From Chloroflexota bacterium (GTDB lineage Bacteria; Chloroflexota; Dehalococcoidia; Lucifugimonadales; Lucifugimonadaceae), in the NCBI GenBank assembly GCA_013204545.1, contig JABMNN010000061.1, forward strand, positions 1 to 64,000: a DNA stretch of 64,000 nucleotides, in the 5' to 3' direction. The notes beneath the pieces were generated by a model, which saw nothing but the letters and a program-made list of their open reading frames with translations, was not told where the DNA came from and did not search any database. The stretch's first letter is position 1. The number at the start of each line of letters is the position of its first letter. Made by a program: the position numbers and the translations under genes. Of this stretch, positions 18,125 to 26,932 are shown in pieces.

Positions 18125-18246
18125 TGAATCCTCCAACAAAATAGAAAGCTACGCGCCCCTCTAACTCAAAAGAACGCACCCAATCGCGAATCGGATGCTT
18201 GAAATTCTGATTTGGCGCTAATGGCTAATAGTTTAGTTGAACTGAT

Positions 18247-19332
18247 CTATCGAAGACTGCACTCAATGCCAGCTTCGGCACAGTACGACTCGAACCATTC
18301 GACGACTTCCCTGTGATAGGGAATGCCCTCTTTAAGACGCTTTTTCTCGTCTTCGTCTTCCATCAGCCCTGCATAAAGAACTCGCTCGAAGCCCTTAGCG
18401 GGCGGAACGTCGACGATGTACTGCAGTAGATCGTCCATATCATCTTTGAATTTTTCGGTGTCGGTAAACGCCTCAATGTCGTACGCCTGGAAGAAGTGAC
18501 CTCCCGGTGTTCCGTGTACTGGCCCCGGACCATAGCCAGAAAGCTCGTTACAGATAATCTCGTTCATTAGCGCCAGACCAAAGCCCTTATGCGATCCGTT
18601 CTCGCGAGTGCCACCGATGTGCAACAGGTAGTAGTCGCCGGTATCAGGCGGGGCGATTTCTTCGAGAATCGGTTCACCATCGAGATCGGTGACCCACCCG
18701 GGTTCGATGTTCGCACCGATACGACGGGCAAGACCAATCTTGTTGTTGGCGACTTGAGTCGTCGCAACGTCGAATAGGAACGGTGGCATGTTTCGCGCAG
18801 GCGCTGCCCACGCAATAGGATTCGTACCCATTACCGGCTTCGAACCGAATGGTGGAACCGTCTGATGCGACCCTCCAGCTGTCATGCAATGTCCAATCAT
18901 TCCTTGCTCGGCAGCCATCATGGCATAGTAACCACAACCTGCCAGATGACCTGAGTTTTTGACGGCGACAGCTGCCATGCCAAACTCTTTCGCCTTATCG
19001 ATGGCTTGCTGCATAGCCCAAGGCCCGACGTGAATTCCTAGCGCACCATCGGCATCGACCGTCATGGTCGTTTTCGACTCGCGAATAATTTTGAACTCGG
19101 GAGTTGGATTGAGCGACTTCGCACCGTACTCGGCTACATAGCGACGCAGGCCGTTCGATACACCGTGTGATTCAACGCCTCGAAGGTCGTTCTTTATTAG
19201 AACGTCGGCTGAACTTGCCGCGTCCTTAACGGAAACCCCACTATGCCGCAGGATTCCTTCTGTAGCCGCCCTAATACGTTCAACAGGAACGTACACACGA
19301 TCTTTTTCTGGAACTTTGAAGCGTTCGAGCAT
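18247..19332 (-). CDS. Ldh family (malate/L-lactate dehydrogenase type) oxidoreductase
   Basis: About 361 residues of the PF02615 family, NAD(P)-dependent 2-hydroxyacid, ureidoglycolate or 2,3-diketogulonate dehydrogenases with a non-Rossmann fold. It shows DLRGVESHGVSNGLRRY (His base), VKNSGHLAGCGYYAMMAAEQG, GSKPVMGTNPIAWAAP, FLFDVATTQVANNKI and HKGFGLALMNEIIC. The ORF track start adds 51 residues of basic, non-family sequence; ATG at 19332 follows AAGAAGGA and gives the usual length. Confidence 0.88.
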   Translation of the reverse strand: MLERFKVPEKDRVYVPVERIRAATEGILRHSGVSVKDAASSADVLIKNDLRGVESHGVSNGLRRYVAEYGAKSLNPTPEFKIIRESKTTMTVDADGALGIHVGPWAMQQAIDKAKEFGMAAVAVKNSGHLAGCGYYAMMAAEQGMIGHCMTAGGSHQTVPPFGSKPVMGTNPIAWAAPARNMPPFLFDVATTQVANNKIGLARRIGANIEPGWVTDLDGEPILEEIAPPDTGDYYLLHIGGTRENGSHKGFGLALMNEIICNELSGYGPGPVHGTPGGHFFQAYDIEAFTDTEKFKDDMDDLLQYIVDVPPAKGFERVLYAGLMEDEDEKKRLKEGIPYHREVVEWFESYCAEAGIECSLR

Positions 19333-19597
19333 CAGGTTTAATCCTTCTTGTCGACAGATACGTTTTGTGACATTGCCACTCGGGAACATTCTCGAGAATC
19401 GGCGACGGCAACACTTTACAGGTCTGAAGCCGGACAAGGCGAACCACAGATAATCATGATCTGAATCGTTCAGTTTCTGGCTCAAAACAATAATTCCACA
19501 CTGTAATCGGTAGTAAATATTAATATATTCAATGTTTAACTTGATTTTACTTACTATTCATGGCAGTCTAATAAAAGAACAAGACGAGGAGCACCGC

Positions 19598-19960
19598 GTG
19601 GCAAATGACTGGCAGGAACTAACTCGACTCACTCAGGGAGAAGAAATTCTCGTTGAGCGGGTGAAGCTCGTTCGAACCGATATATCGATCGAAGGAGAGT
19701 TCGAACTCCCACCGCTTGCGCAGATAACTTCGGAAGATCAGATCTTCGTAATGGCGTTCATAAAGGCCAACGGGTCGATCAAGGAGATGGAAAAAGTTTT
19801 TGGCATCAGCTACCCGACAGTGAAGAACCGTCTAAAGCGAATCGCTGACCAACTACCGCTCACCGAATCTGGCCCATTGCAGTCGAACAATTCAGAAATT
19901 CTCGACCAACTCGCATCAGGTGAACTATCCGCTGAAGAGGCGATCAGGAGAATGTCGTGA
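19598..19960 (+). CDS. DUF2089 family protein
   Basis: About 120 residues. The middle (EDQIFVMAFIKANGSIKEMEK, ISYPTVKNRLKRIADQL) is the helix-turn-helix-like DUF2089 core, which suggests DNA binding. The C-terminus (EILDQLASGELSAEEAIRRM) is a SHOCT-like helical pair also found in the third gene of this operon. I start at GTG 19598, 6 nt after GAGGAG; the ORF track start lies 22 codons earlier. It heads a four-gene operon and probably regulates it. Confidence 0.82.
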   Translation: MANDWQELTRLTQGEEILVERVKLVRTDISIEGEFELPPLAQITSEDQIFVMAFIKANGSIKEMEKVFGISYPTVKNRLKRIADQLPLTESGPLQSNNSEILDQLASGELSAEEAIRRMS

Positions 19961-20220
19961 TTCCGCCGATGGTCATGTGGTTCAAGGTCCAGTGGTTTGG
20001 AATCTGGGTCCCACTATTTCTGTTGTGGCCGATCATTCTCGTTTTTCTCGCGATCATGCTGCCATTGATTTTCATCGGAATGGTTATTGCAGGACGGGTA
20101 TCTCGTTTCTGGGTAGTTATTCGAATAGTTCTCGCTGCCTATTCAACGATTTGTGCCGCAAGAGGCCTGCGCATCGACATACATAAAGAGCAAACGGTAT
20201 TCGAAATCTATATTCCATGA
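19957..20220 (+). CDS. Small membrane protein of the DUF2089-LiaF operon
   Basis: An 87-residue protein with two hydrophobic helices (FGIWVPLFLLWPIILVFLAI, LPLIFIGMVIAGRV), a third weaker one, and a short hydrophilic C-terminal tail (DIHKEQTVFEIYIP). The GTG start overlaps the DUF2089 stop (GTGA). I do not recognise a family. Position in the operon suggests a membrane component of the same stress-sensing system. Confidence 0.75.
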   Translation: MIPPMVMWFKVQWFGIWVPLFLLWPIILVFLAIMLPLIFIGMVIAGRVSRFWVVIRIVLAAYSTICAARGLRIDIHKEQTVFEIYIP

Positions 20221-20263
20221 AACTTTCATCCCTCTTACCGACCACTAAGAAAGTGGAGAACAA

Positions 20264-20710
20264 GTGACATCTGAACGAAAACAAATATTGGATATGTTGG
20301 CGGCTGGCAAAATCACGGCTGATGAAGCAGAACAGCTCCTTCAACTGACGTCAAAGGTCTCTAGCGGATCTTCAGATGCCAGTGCACCACCTGCGGTAAT
20401 AGTAAAAATCCGTAACCCTAGGTTCATTCGCATCATAGTTGAACCCAACAGCCAAACAATCGGAAATCAGGCTCAGCACCACGTCAACATTAGGGTCCCG
20501 CTAAAGATCGTGCGAGCCGGGGTGAACCTCGCTTCGCTGATTCCAAATGATGCTGGCCACATGGTGCAGAACAGCCTTTTGAACAAAGGATTCAAATCTG
20601 ATCTGTCAAAGCTCGATGCAACTGCGTTAGATGAACTGATCGAAGCGTTACAAGAGCTCAGTATCGATGCAACAGTCGACAACCATCTCGTCAAGGTATT
20701 TGTCGAGTAG
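20264..20710 (+). CDS. SHOCT-like domain protein
   Basis: A 148-residue soluble protein. The N-terminal RKQILDMLAAGKITADEAEQLLQL is the SHOCT-like helical motif found at the start of YvlB-type proteins. The rest, with VNIRVPLKIVRAGVNLASLIP, resembles the conserved region of such proteins in LiaF-linked operons. The GTG start follows GGAGAA. It probably helps assemble or regulate the membrane complex encoded beside it; the mechanism is unknown. Confidence 0.75.
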   Translation: MTSERKQILDMLAAGKITADEAEQLLQLTSKVSSGSSDASAPPAVIVKIRNPRFIRIIVEPNSQTIGNQAQHHVNIRVPLKIVRAGVNLASLIPNDAGHMVQNSLLNKGFKSDLSKLDATALDELIEALQELSIDATVDNHLVKVFVE

Positions 20711-20721
20711 GAGAAAAAATT

Positions 20722-21453
20722 ATGCGTATAGGTGGATATATTTTCGGGTTGATAGTGGTTCTTATAGGAACAGCACTGCTACTCGATAATTTGGGCATTT
20801 CAGGCGATGTTCCAATTGGTGAATACTGGCCTGTTCTTTTGATCGCTCTTGGTTTTTTTGGTTGGGTTGGCAAGCGCTTCGTGCCGGAATTAGGCAGCAT
20901 GGTGTTGATGACTCTCGGTGGGATTCTTCTTACGCAGAACCTCTCCGACGACAAAAGCTTTGGAGATCTCTGGCCAGCGCTCGTAATCGCCATTGGAATT
21001 TCGATTATCTTCGGCAGAAGCCGTAGAAAAGGTTGCAGTAAGAAATTCGGTATGAGATTCCAAAAGGGCCGAAACTGGGGAGATCACGGTCACGGTCGCT
21101 TTCGTAATCGGGATCGAGACAAATCGTCCCACGATGTTGACGAGTTCTTCTCTGGAAGTGAACGTCAGGTCGATGGTGAGTACACAGGAAGTTTGGCACG
21201 AGTAAAACTTGCAGGTGGATCGCTCGACCTCAGCAGAGCAACTCTCGGAGATGAGGGTGCGACGTTAGAGCTCGACATAACCCTGGGTGGATATAAAATT
21301 CGAGTGCCAAACGACTGGAAGCTAGATATCAGGGCAGATGTAACGATGGGCGAAATATCGGACAATCGACCTGCCCCAGATAGCGAGCGAACGGGGCCGA
21401 CTCTGACGATAGATGGACGCGTATTCATGGGCGGCGTTGAGATTTCCGATTGA
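20722..21453 (+). CDS. LiaF-like membrane protein (DUF5668 + LiaF C-terminal domain)
   Basis: A 243-residue protein. The N-terminus holds four helices in the LiaI/LiaF-type arrangement (GGYIFGLIVVLIGTALLLDNL, YWPVLLIALGFFGWV, MVLMTLGGILLTQNL, LWPALVIAIGISIIFG). A basic linker and a C-terminal beta-helical LiaF/YvqF-type domain follow (SGSERQVDGEYTG, ATLELDITLGGYKIRVPNDW, IDGRVFMGGVEIS). In Firmicutes LiaF restrains the LiaRS envelope-stress system; here no LiaRS is adjacent, and DUF2089 may act as the regulator. TAGGAG precedes the ATG. Confidence 0.85.
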   Translation: MRIGGYIFGLIVVLIGTALLLDNLGISGDVPIGEYWPVLLIALGFFGWVGKRFVPELGSMVLMTLGGILLTQNLSDDKSFGDLWPALVIAIGISIIFGRSRRKGCSKKFGMRFQKGRNWGDHGHGRFRNRDRDKSSHDVDEFFSGSERQVDGEYTGSLARVKLAGGSLDLSRATLGDEGATLELDITLGGYKIRVPNDWKLDIRADVTMGEISDNRPAPDSERTGPTLTIDGRVFMGGVEISD

Positions 21454-21472
21454 AAAGAGAGGTTTTGGCAAC

Positions 21473-22246
21473 CTAGATCACTGTGAGTCCACCATCGATA
21501 ACGAAGTTTGCACCCGTGGCGTACGACGCTTCGTCGGTGGCGAGGAACGTGATGAATGGTGCAATGTCCTCAGGTGTGCCGAGTCTCCCCAGAGGCACAT
21601 TAGCAACGGTCGCTGAATCTCGACCCTTGGGGTTTGGGTGATTGTCGTGATCAGGAGTTCGTTCGAGTGCGCCAGGGCAGATGCTATTCGCCCGGATTCC
21701 CTGATCACCGTAGTGAACAGCAATGTGCCGTGCCAGATTCACCAAGCCCGCCTTGCCTGTCGAATACGACACATTTGGTGTTGTTCCTTTCAGAGCGGTG
21801 ACTGATGCCACGATGATCACTACACCGCCCTCGCCCTGCTTCACCATTTGAGCTAGGCCGTACTTGCAGGCGAAATACTGTCCTTTGTAGTTCACATCGT
21901 GGGTACGATCCCAGACTTCTTCTGGAAGCTCGTGCAGGTTGCGGTCTTCTTTGTGCATTTGGATACCGGCGTTTGGCACGAGGATGTCTAGACGTCCAAA
22001 TTTCTCAACCGTTTGAGCGACAGCAGCTTCTACTTGTGCAGAATCCGACACGTCAGTTTGGATAGCGATTGCAGATCCTCCCAAAGCAACAATTTCCGCG
22101 GCGACTGCGATTACCCCGTCAATAGGTATACCGGTGACCGCTACCGAAGCTCCCTCAGCAGCCATGAGTCGGGCAGTCGCTGCTCCGATTCCCGATCCGG
22201 CGCCTGTAATAAGTGCGACCTTGCCTGTTAGTTTTCCGTTGTTCAT
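21473..22246 (-). CDS. SDR family oxidoreductase
   Basis: A 257-residue classical SDR with ITGAGSGIGAATARLMAAEG for the cofactor, VPNAG in place of NNAG, the Ser of IVASVTALKG, YSTGKAGLV as the active-site Tyr-Lys, and a C-terminal ATGANFVIDGGLTVI. NAD(P) dependent; substrate unknown. It is on the same strand as the gamma-glutamyltransferase gene upstream, about 100 bp apart with a hairpin in the gap. Confidence 0.9.
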   Translation of the reverse strand: MNNGKLTGKVALITGAGSGIGAATARLMAAEGASVAVTGIPIDGVIAVAAEIVALGGSAIAIQTDVSDSAQVEAAVAQTVEKFGRLDILVPNAGIQMHKEDRNLHELPEEVWDRTHDVNYKGQYFACKYGLAQMVKQGEGGVVIIVASVTALKGTTPNVSYSTGKAGLVNLARHIAVHYGDQGIRANSICPGALERTPDHDNHPNPKGRDSATVANVPLGRLGTPEDIAPFITFLATDEASYATGANFVIDGGLTVI

Positions 22247-22270
22247 TTGTATCGGCAGTTCCTGTTAATT

Positions 22271-22291
22271 CCTTCTCCTCAAGGGAGAAGG
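22271..22291 (-). terminator. Hairpin between gamma-glutamyltransferase and SDR genes
   Basis: CCTTCTCC-TCAAG-GGAGAAGG forms a perfect 8-bp stem with a 5-nt loop. On the minus strand it lies after the gamma-glutamyltransferase gene. No T-run follows, so it may be a weak terminator, a processing site or a plain intergenic repeat. Confidence 0.4.
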
Positions 22292-22350
22292 TTGGGTCGA
22301 GAGGGAAAGGTGAAAGATGGCGAACATTCAGCCGTTCAATCGCTATCCGT

Positions 22351-24087
22351 TCAGTAGCCCGCCGCGTGAGTTGGCTTCGTCTGCGGATTAATTCCGCTTT
22401 TCAAATCATCACCTTCACGAACGATTCCGTTCGGCTCTGAAAACGGCCAGAGGGTGAATTCTTTTGGCGGCAGCGAGTAGTTGTGACCGCGACGTTTCAA
22501 GTCGTTCAGAACTTCATCGCCGAAACGTGGATCAATAACTGGATCGTCCGACTCAACATGAATCCGAGGTTGCTCCATTGCCTCTTGTAACCCCATACCG
22601 AAATCGACCCTGTTTACGATTGCCTGAACAACTGCCGGCCAAATTCGTCGCCCCCCTGAGCCTCCGATTGCCATTACTGCTCTGCCGTTTTCATGCAGCA
22701 CTATAGGAGTCATGTTGTTCAGCGCACGAGCGAAAGGTGCGATCGAATTGACCGTGCCGGACATTGGTGCCGACCAGCCCATCGCACAGTTCATCATCAC
22801 GCCAACGCCCGGATTCAACACACCGCTAAAAGCGAGGTTGGTTTGCGTTAAGGCGACCATGTTGCCGTGTTTATCGGCGGTCGTGAGAGAAGTCGTTCCA
22901 TCGTCTGGAGCAGATCCTGCTTGCGACGGGAAGCTCGATGGTTTCGCTACTCCTGCGAACGACCATGGGTCACCCGCCGAAAATTCTTTGGCTCTTGTGG
23001 GGTCAATTTCGCTTGCTCGACTTTTCGCATATTCCGCATCAGCCAGAGCATCGACGGGAAATCCGTACACAGCCGGATCACCCATGAAACTGAAGCGATC
23101 AACTGCAGCAAGTTTCACAGCTTCGATCATCGTGTGAAGGAAATCGATTGATCCGTGACCCATATCCGATAGATCGAACTGAGCAAGAATGTTCAATATT
23201 TCTAACACGGTCGGACCTGCACACGGGCCAGTCACACCGGAAACTCCCAGACCACGATAAGTACCAGAAAGCGGCTGATCGTGAACGATAGGTCGATACT
23301 GTTCAAGGTCGGACAACCGAAGATATCCGCCGTTCTTCTCGACATCTTCGGCGATCCTCGCGCCTGTCTCCCCTCCGTACATATCGGAGGCACCGATTCG
23401 ACCGAGTCTCTCTAGCGTATCGGCGTGTTCCGACTGGACGAAATGCGCACCGGTTCCGAGCGGCGATCCGTTGCTGAGATAAACAGTAGCAGTGGCGGCG
23501 AATCGTGAAAGCAGCGCGTGCCTCTCAGCCATAGCGAGTGCCGTAGTTCTGGAAAGTGCGAAGCCTTCCCGCGCCAGCTTCACGGCAGGAGCGACCGCCT
23601 GATCGAGATCGATCGTGCCCCATTTTTCAAGTGCGGTAGTGAGACCAGCAACGGTTCCGGGAATGGCAATCGACGTATAGCCCTCGGTGTTGGCATTGTC
23701 TTTTACCTTCGACCACGAAAATCTGCGAGACTGTCCCTGCACGTCTTGCTCATCCTCAAGTTCAAACATATCGGAGTGAGCCAAACCTGGAGCCTGCATA
23801 CCAAAATCGACAGTTCCACCGCCGCCGCCTTCGAGATGCACAGTCATTAATCCACCGCCGCCAATACCGTTCCATATCGGTAGCAATACGCCCGTAGCGA
23901 AGGCCGTAGTAACTGCAGCATCGACCGCATTTCCACCACGCTGCATCACCTCGACACCGACCTCGGCGGCTATCGGGTGCTGTGCGACGACCATGCCGGA
24001 CTGAGCGGATATTTCTTCATGGCTAGTGAATGACGAGCTTGTTCGCAATTTTGTGATCCCGTGATTGAATTTGTTTGACGGCGACAT
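22351..24087 (-). CDS. Gamma-glutamyltransferase family protein
   Basis: A 578-residue Ntn-hydrolase precursor. The large subunit carries GMVVAQHPIAAEVGVEVMQRG and GNAVDAAVTTAFATGVL. The autoprocessing site is GTTSLTTADKHGNMVALTQT, whose first Thr (about residue 397) would become the nucleophile. GSGGRRIWPAVVQ lies in the small subunit. No signal peptide is seen, unlike E. coli Ggt, so it may act in the cytoplasm on glutathione, other gamma-glutamyl amides or beta-lactam-like amides. AGAGG precedes the ATG. Confidence 0.88.
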   Translation of the reverse strand: MSPSNKFNHGITKLRTSSSFTSHEEISAQSGMVVAQHPIAAEVGVEVMQRGGNAVDAAVTTAFATGVLLPIWNGIGGGGLMTVHLEGGGGGTVDFGMQAPGLAHSDMFELEDEQDVQGQSRRFSWSKVKDNANTEGYTSIAIPGTVAGLTTALEKWGTIDLDQAVAPAVKLAREGFALSRTTALAMAERHALLSRFAATATVYLSNGSPLGTGAHFVQSEHADTLERLGRIGASDMYGGETGARIAEDVEKNGGYLRLSDLEQYRPIVHDQPLSGTYRGLGVSGVTGPCAGPTVLEILNILAQFDLSDMGHGSIDFLHTMIEAVKLAAVDRFSFMGDPAVYGFPVDALADAEYAKSRASEIDPTRAKEFSAGDPWSFAGVAKPSSFPSQAGSAPDDGTTSLTTADKHGNMVALTQTNLAFSGVLNPGVGVMMNCAMGWSAPMSGTVNSIAPFARALNNMTPIVLHENGRAVMAIGGSGGRRIWPAVVQAIVNRVDFGMGLQEAMEQPRIHVESDDPVIDPRFGDEVLNDLKRRGHNYSLPPKEFTLWPFSEPNGIVREGDDLKSGINPQTKPTHAAGY

Positions 24088-24325
24088 GTTACCTCTGATG
24101 AATTTAGATATAAAAAAACCCGGTTGGACGCGAGGTTATTCGCGAACAATTCAGGGTCAGTCCCTGTGTTCTGTCGTTATGACGTGGCGATTAGGGAATG
24201 GATTGCGTTCTTGTCTTTGACCGCTCTATGGATTGGTACGCGGTTGCGCCATCGATTTGATCGCCACTATATGATTGGGTTATACGGGGCTACCTAATGA
24301 CGGAATCGTAAGGGCTATACGACGA

Positions 24326-25120
24326 ATGATCGAAACTCTGCAAGATGTTCTAGATACGGTAGTAGAGATGCTTTGTGCAGAACTTTCTTGTTCGACTTCC
24401 GAGCTTACCGATGGACACGTTCACATCACTGTCCGCCTGCCTAGCGCTCATGAGAATCCGGCACATCGGTTATTCGACCCTCACCCTGGAAAAATCGGTA
24501 TCGCATCATTGGGTCGTGGTGGGATCGTATGTGTCGATGAAGAGCATTTAGCGTGGGCTGAAGAGGTGTTTGCCCCTGAGCCGAAAACGACTCGCGATGA
24601 ACTGTTCATGCCCGAACGTATGGGTAAGATGGCGGAACTGCTTAAGCCTGAAGGGCTTGTGCTTTACGGTCCGTTCCCGCGGTTCGCGGTGTCTTACAGT
24701 AGCCAGTTGCACGTTGAATCGCCCCCTGGGTACGGTGTGAGAGTCATCGATCAAGAAGGTGCCGATGCTATTGGGCAGCGGGCTCTCTGGCACAATGCCA
24801 TATACAAAGTCCCGACTGCAACGGCTAGGCCGACCATGATCGCTGCTGTCGCCGAGCGTGACGGCATCGTTGTTGGAGTGTGCGGGGCTTCTGCCGATTC
24901 GCCGTTCATGTGGCAGTTAGGAATTGATGTAGCACCCGAGCATAGGGGACGAGGGATCGCTCCAGCTCTTACATCTGCCGTTTCCGAAGCTGTTCTGGAT
25001 GCAGGCAAACTTCCTTATTACGGAACCTCGGCTTCTAACATACCTTCGATGAGAACTGCCCTCGCAGCGGGGTTCAAACCCACTTGGGTGGAGGTATTAT
25101 CTCGACCGGCAGATATCTAA
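24326..25120 (+). CDS. GNAT family N-acetyltransferase
   Basis: About 264 residues. The C-terminal third is a GNAT fold with the acetyl-CoA loop VAPEHRGRGIAPALTSAV followed by YYGTSASNIPSMRTALAAGF. The N-terminal two thirds are unrecognised and may set substrate choice. The ORF track begins at TTG 24275; ATG at 24326 is the better start. It lies about 40 bp before the M81 peptidase gene and is probably cotranscribed with it. Confidence 0.8.
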   Translation: MIETLQDVLDTVVEMLCAELSCSTSELTDGHVHITVRLPSAHENPAHRLFDPHPGKIGIASLGRGGIVCVDEEHLAWAEEVFAPEPKTTRDELFMPERMGKMAELLKPEGLVLYGPFPRFAVSYSSQLHVESPPGYGVRVIDQEGADAIGQRALWHNAIYKVPTATARPTMIAAVAERDGIVVGVCGASADSPFMWQLGIDVAPEHRGRGIAPALTSAVSEAVLDAGKLPYYGTSASNIPSMRTALAAGFKPTWVEVLSRPADI

Positions 25121-25156
25121 GAGTTCACAACCGCCCAGCTCAGTACGGAGATTACG

Positions 25157-26725
25157 ATGCGATTCGCTATTCTCGGCATTTCACACGAGACCAACACTTT
25201 TTCACGTGTTCCAGCAACCTACGAGCAGTTCGAGAAGGCTGTTCTCGCTCGGGGACAGGAGATCGTAGACCTCTACGCAGAATCCCAGTACACGATTTCA
25301 GGCTATCTTCAAGGTGCTGAAGAACTGGGGTTCGAAGCAGTTCCATTGATGTACGCAAACACGGGCCCGATCGGCACTATCACCAAAGACGCGTACGACC
25401 GAATCTCTGGCGAAATGCACCAGATGCTTCGAGATCAGGGCCCGTGGGATGGCGTTCTTATTAGCAATCATGGTGCTGCTGTGTCGGAAGAATTCCCAGA
25501 CATGGACGCCGAATTCACTCGAGTAGTTCGAGAGATTGTTGGTCCAGATGTTCCGGTCGGCGTAACTCTCGACATGCACGCCAATATTTCGAAAGACACA
25601 GTAGCCAACACCGATGTTTGCATTGTTTGGCGAACTTGTCCGCACCTCGACACAAAGCTACGGGGTCGTAAAACTGCTGAATTGATATACCGAACAGCGT
25701 TGGGTGAAATCAAGCCTGTGCAGTTCATTGAAATGCCTCCGATGCTCGTGAACATCGTCAAGCAGTTCACCGGGCAAGAGCCGATGAAGAGTCTTGTAGA
25801 CGAATGCATCGAAGCCAACGAAATTCCCGGTGTTCTCGATACTTCAATTGCCGAGGGCTACCCGTACGCCGACGTTGAAGAGATGGGTATGTCGTGGATT
25901 GCAATCACCGATGGGGACGCCGAACTCGCAGAGAAAACCGCTAAGGACATGGCGGCAAAAGCATGGACCAAGCGAGTGGATCTCAACAGACCCGTTTCGA
26001 GTATCGAAGACGCGTTAAAGCAGGCCGAGGAACTATATGTTGGGCCAAAGCCTGAAGGCGTAGAGAACTACATGCCGAGTGATGGTTCAGCGTTGGCAGA
26101 GGCCGAGCCATCGGAACATTCGCATCTTGGTCCAATTGTGCTGATGGACGTTGGTGACAACATCGGTGGTGGATCGTCAGCCGACTCGACCCATATTCTC
26201 AAAGTCGCCAAGGAGATGGGCGTCACTGGTTTGCTCCAGAGTCTTTACGATCCAGAGGCGGTTGAGGCGTGTGTTGTGGCAGGTATTGGCGCTGAACTGG
26301 CGCTGGATGTAGGCGGTAAGACCGATGACATGCACGGCGAACCAGTCCACATAGTCGGTACCGTTTCTGTGATCGACGATGGCCCTTACGAAGAAACTCG
26401 ACCTACCCACGGCGGGTTCCGCTTCTATAACGATGGCAAAAGGGTGTTGTTCAACACAGTTGATGGCATGACGATTCTGCTGACTTCGATGAGAAGCGGA
26501 AACACGGCTAGAGCGCAGATGTATTCGATGGGTATCAACCCTGAGGATTATCGAGTTATCGTTGCGAAGGGTGTGAGTTCACCACGACCGGCATACCAGC
26601 CGATCGCAGCCGAGATCATTATCGTAAATAGTCCAGGCGTGACTTCTGCCGATCTCGATACGTTCGAGTTCAAGAGTCGCCGGGTGCCGCTGTATCCGTT
26701 CGAAGAGCCAAACTACCCAGCGTAG
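25157..26725 (+). CDS. M81 family metallopeptidase (MlrC-like)
   Basis: A 522-residue protein of the microcystinase C family. The N-terminus RFAILGISHETNTFSRV, ISNHGAAVSEEFPDMDAEF, VTLDMHANIS and VLMDVGDNIGGGSSADSTHIL supply the conserved metal and active-site positions, and VAKGVSSPRPAYQPIA is typical of the C-terminal half. MlrC cleaves a linear tetrapeptide during microcystin breakdown, but most homologues act on unknown peptides or amides. A GNAT enzyme precedes it and an MMPL exporter follows. Confidence 0.9.
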   Translation: MRFAILGISHETNTFSRVPATYEQFEKAVLARGQEIVDLYAESQYTISGYLQGAEELGFEAVPLMYANTGPIGTITKDAYDRISGEMHQMLRDQGPWDGVLISNHGAAVSEEFPDMDAEFTRVVREIVGPDVPVGVTLDMHANISKDTVANTDVCIVWRTCPHLDTKLRGRKTAELIYRTALGEIKPVQFIEMPPMLVNIVKQFTGQEPMKSLVDECIEANEIPGVLDTSIAEGYPYADVEEMGMSWIAITDGDAELAEKTAKDMAAKAWTKRVDLNRPVSSIEDALKQAEELYVGPKPEGVENYMPSDGSALAEAEPSEHSHLGPIVLMDVGDNIGGGSSADSTHILKVAKEMGVTGLLQSLYDPEAVEACVVAGIGAELALDVGGKTDDMHGEPVHIVGTVSVIDDGPYEETRPTHGGFRFYNDGKRVLFNTVDGMTILLTSMRSGNTARAQMYSMGINPEDYRVIVAKGVSSPRPAYQPIAAEIIIVNSPGVTSADLDTFEFKSRRVPLYPFEEPNYPA

Positions 26726-26932
26726 GTTTGTAGGTTGGGTTCTCTCGTCGTATTGGCGAGAGGGCTGGAGTGGGGGATTGGTTGATCGACAAGATCGGTC
26801 GGGACCTGACCGAGCCTTGAATTCTCATACACTCGAATTCATTTTTGTATTGTGGGACATGTTAGATTCCGTCTGTTGACTCAAAACAGTCGCCCATCTC
26901 GTATTGAACCCGGTGGTGCTGGAGAAATATTT

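Noticed and set aside
18247-19485. Longer start for the Ldh-family gene
   Set aside because: The 51-residue extension is basic and unlike the family; a good ribosome binding site precedes the internal ATG.
26745-26775. CTCTCG/CGAGAG hairpin after the M81 gene
   Set aside because: A 6-bp stem with a 9-nt loop and no T-run; not enough to call a terminator.
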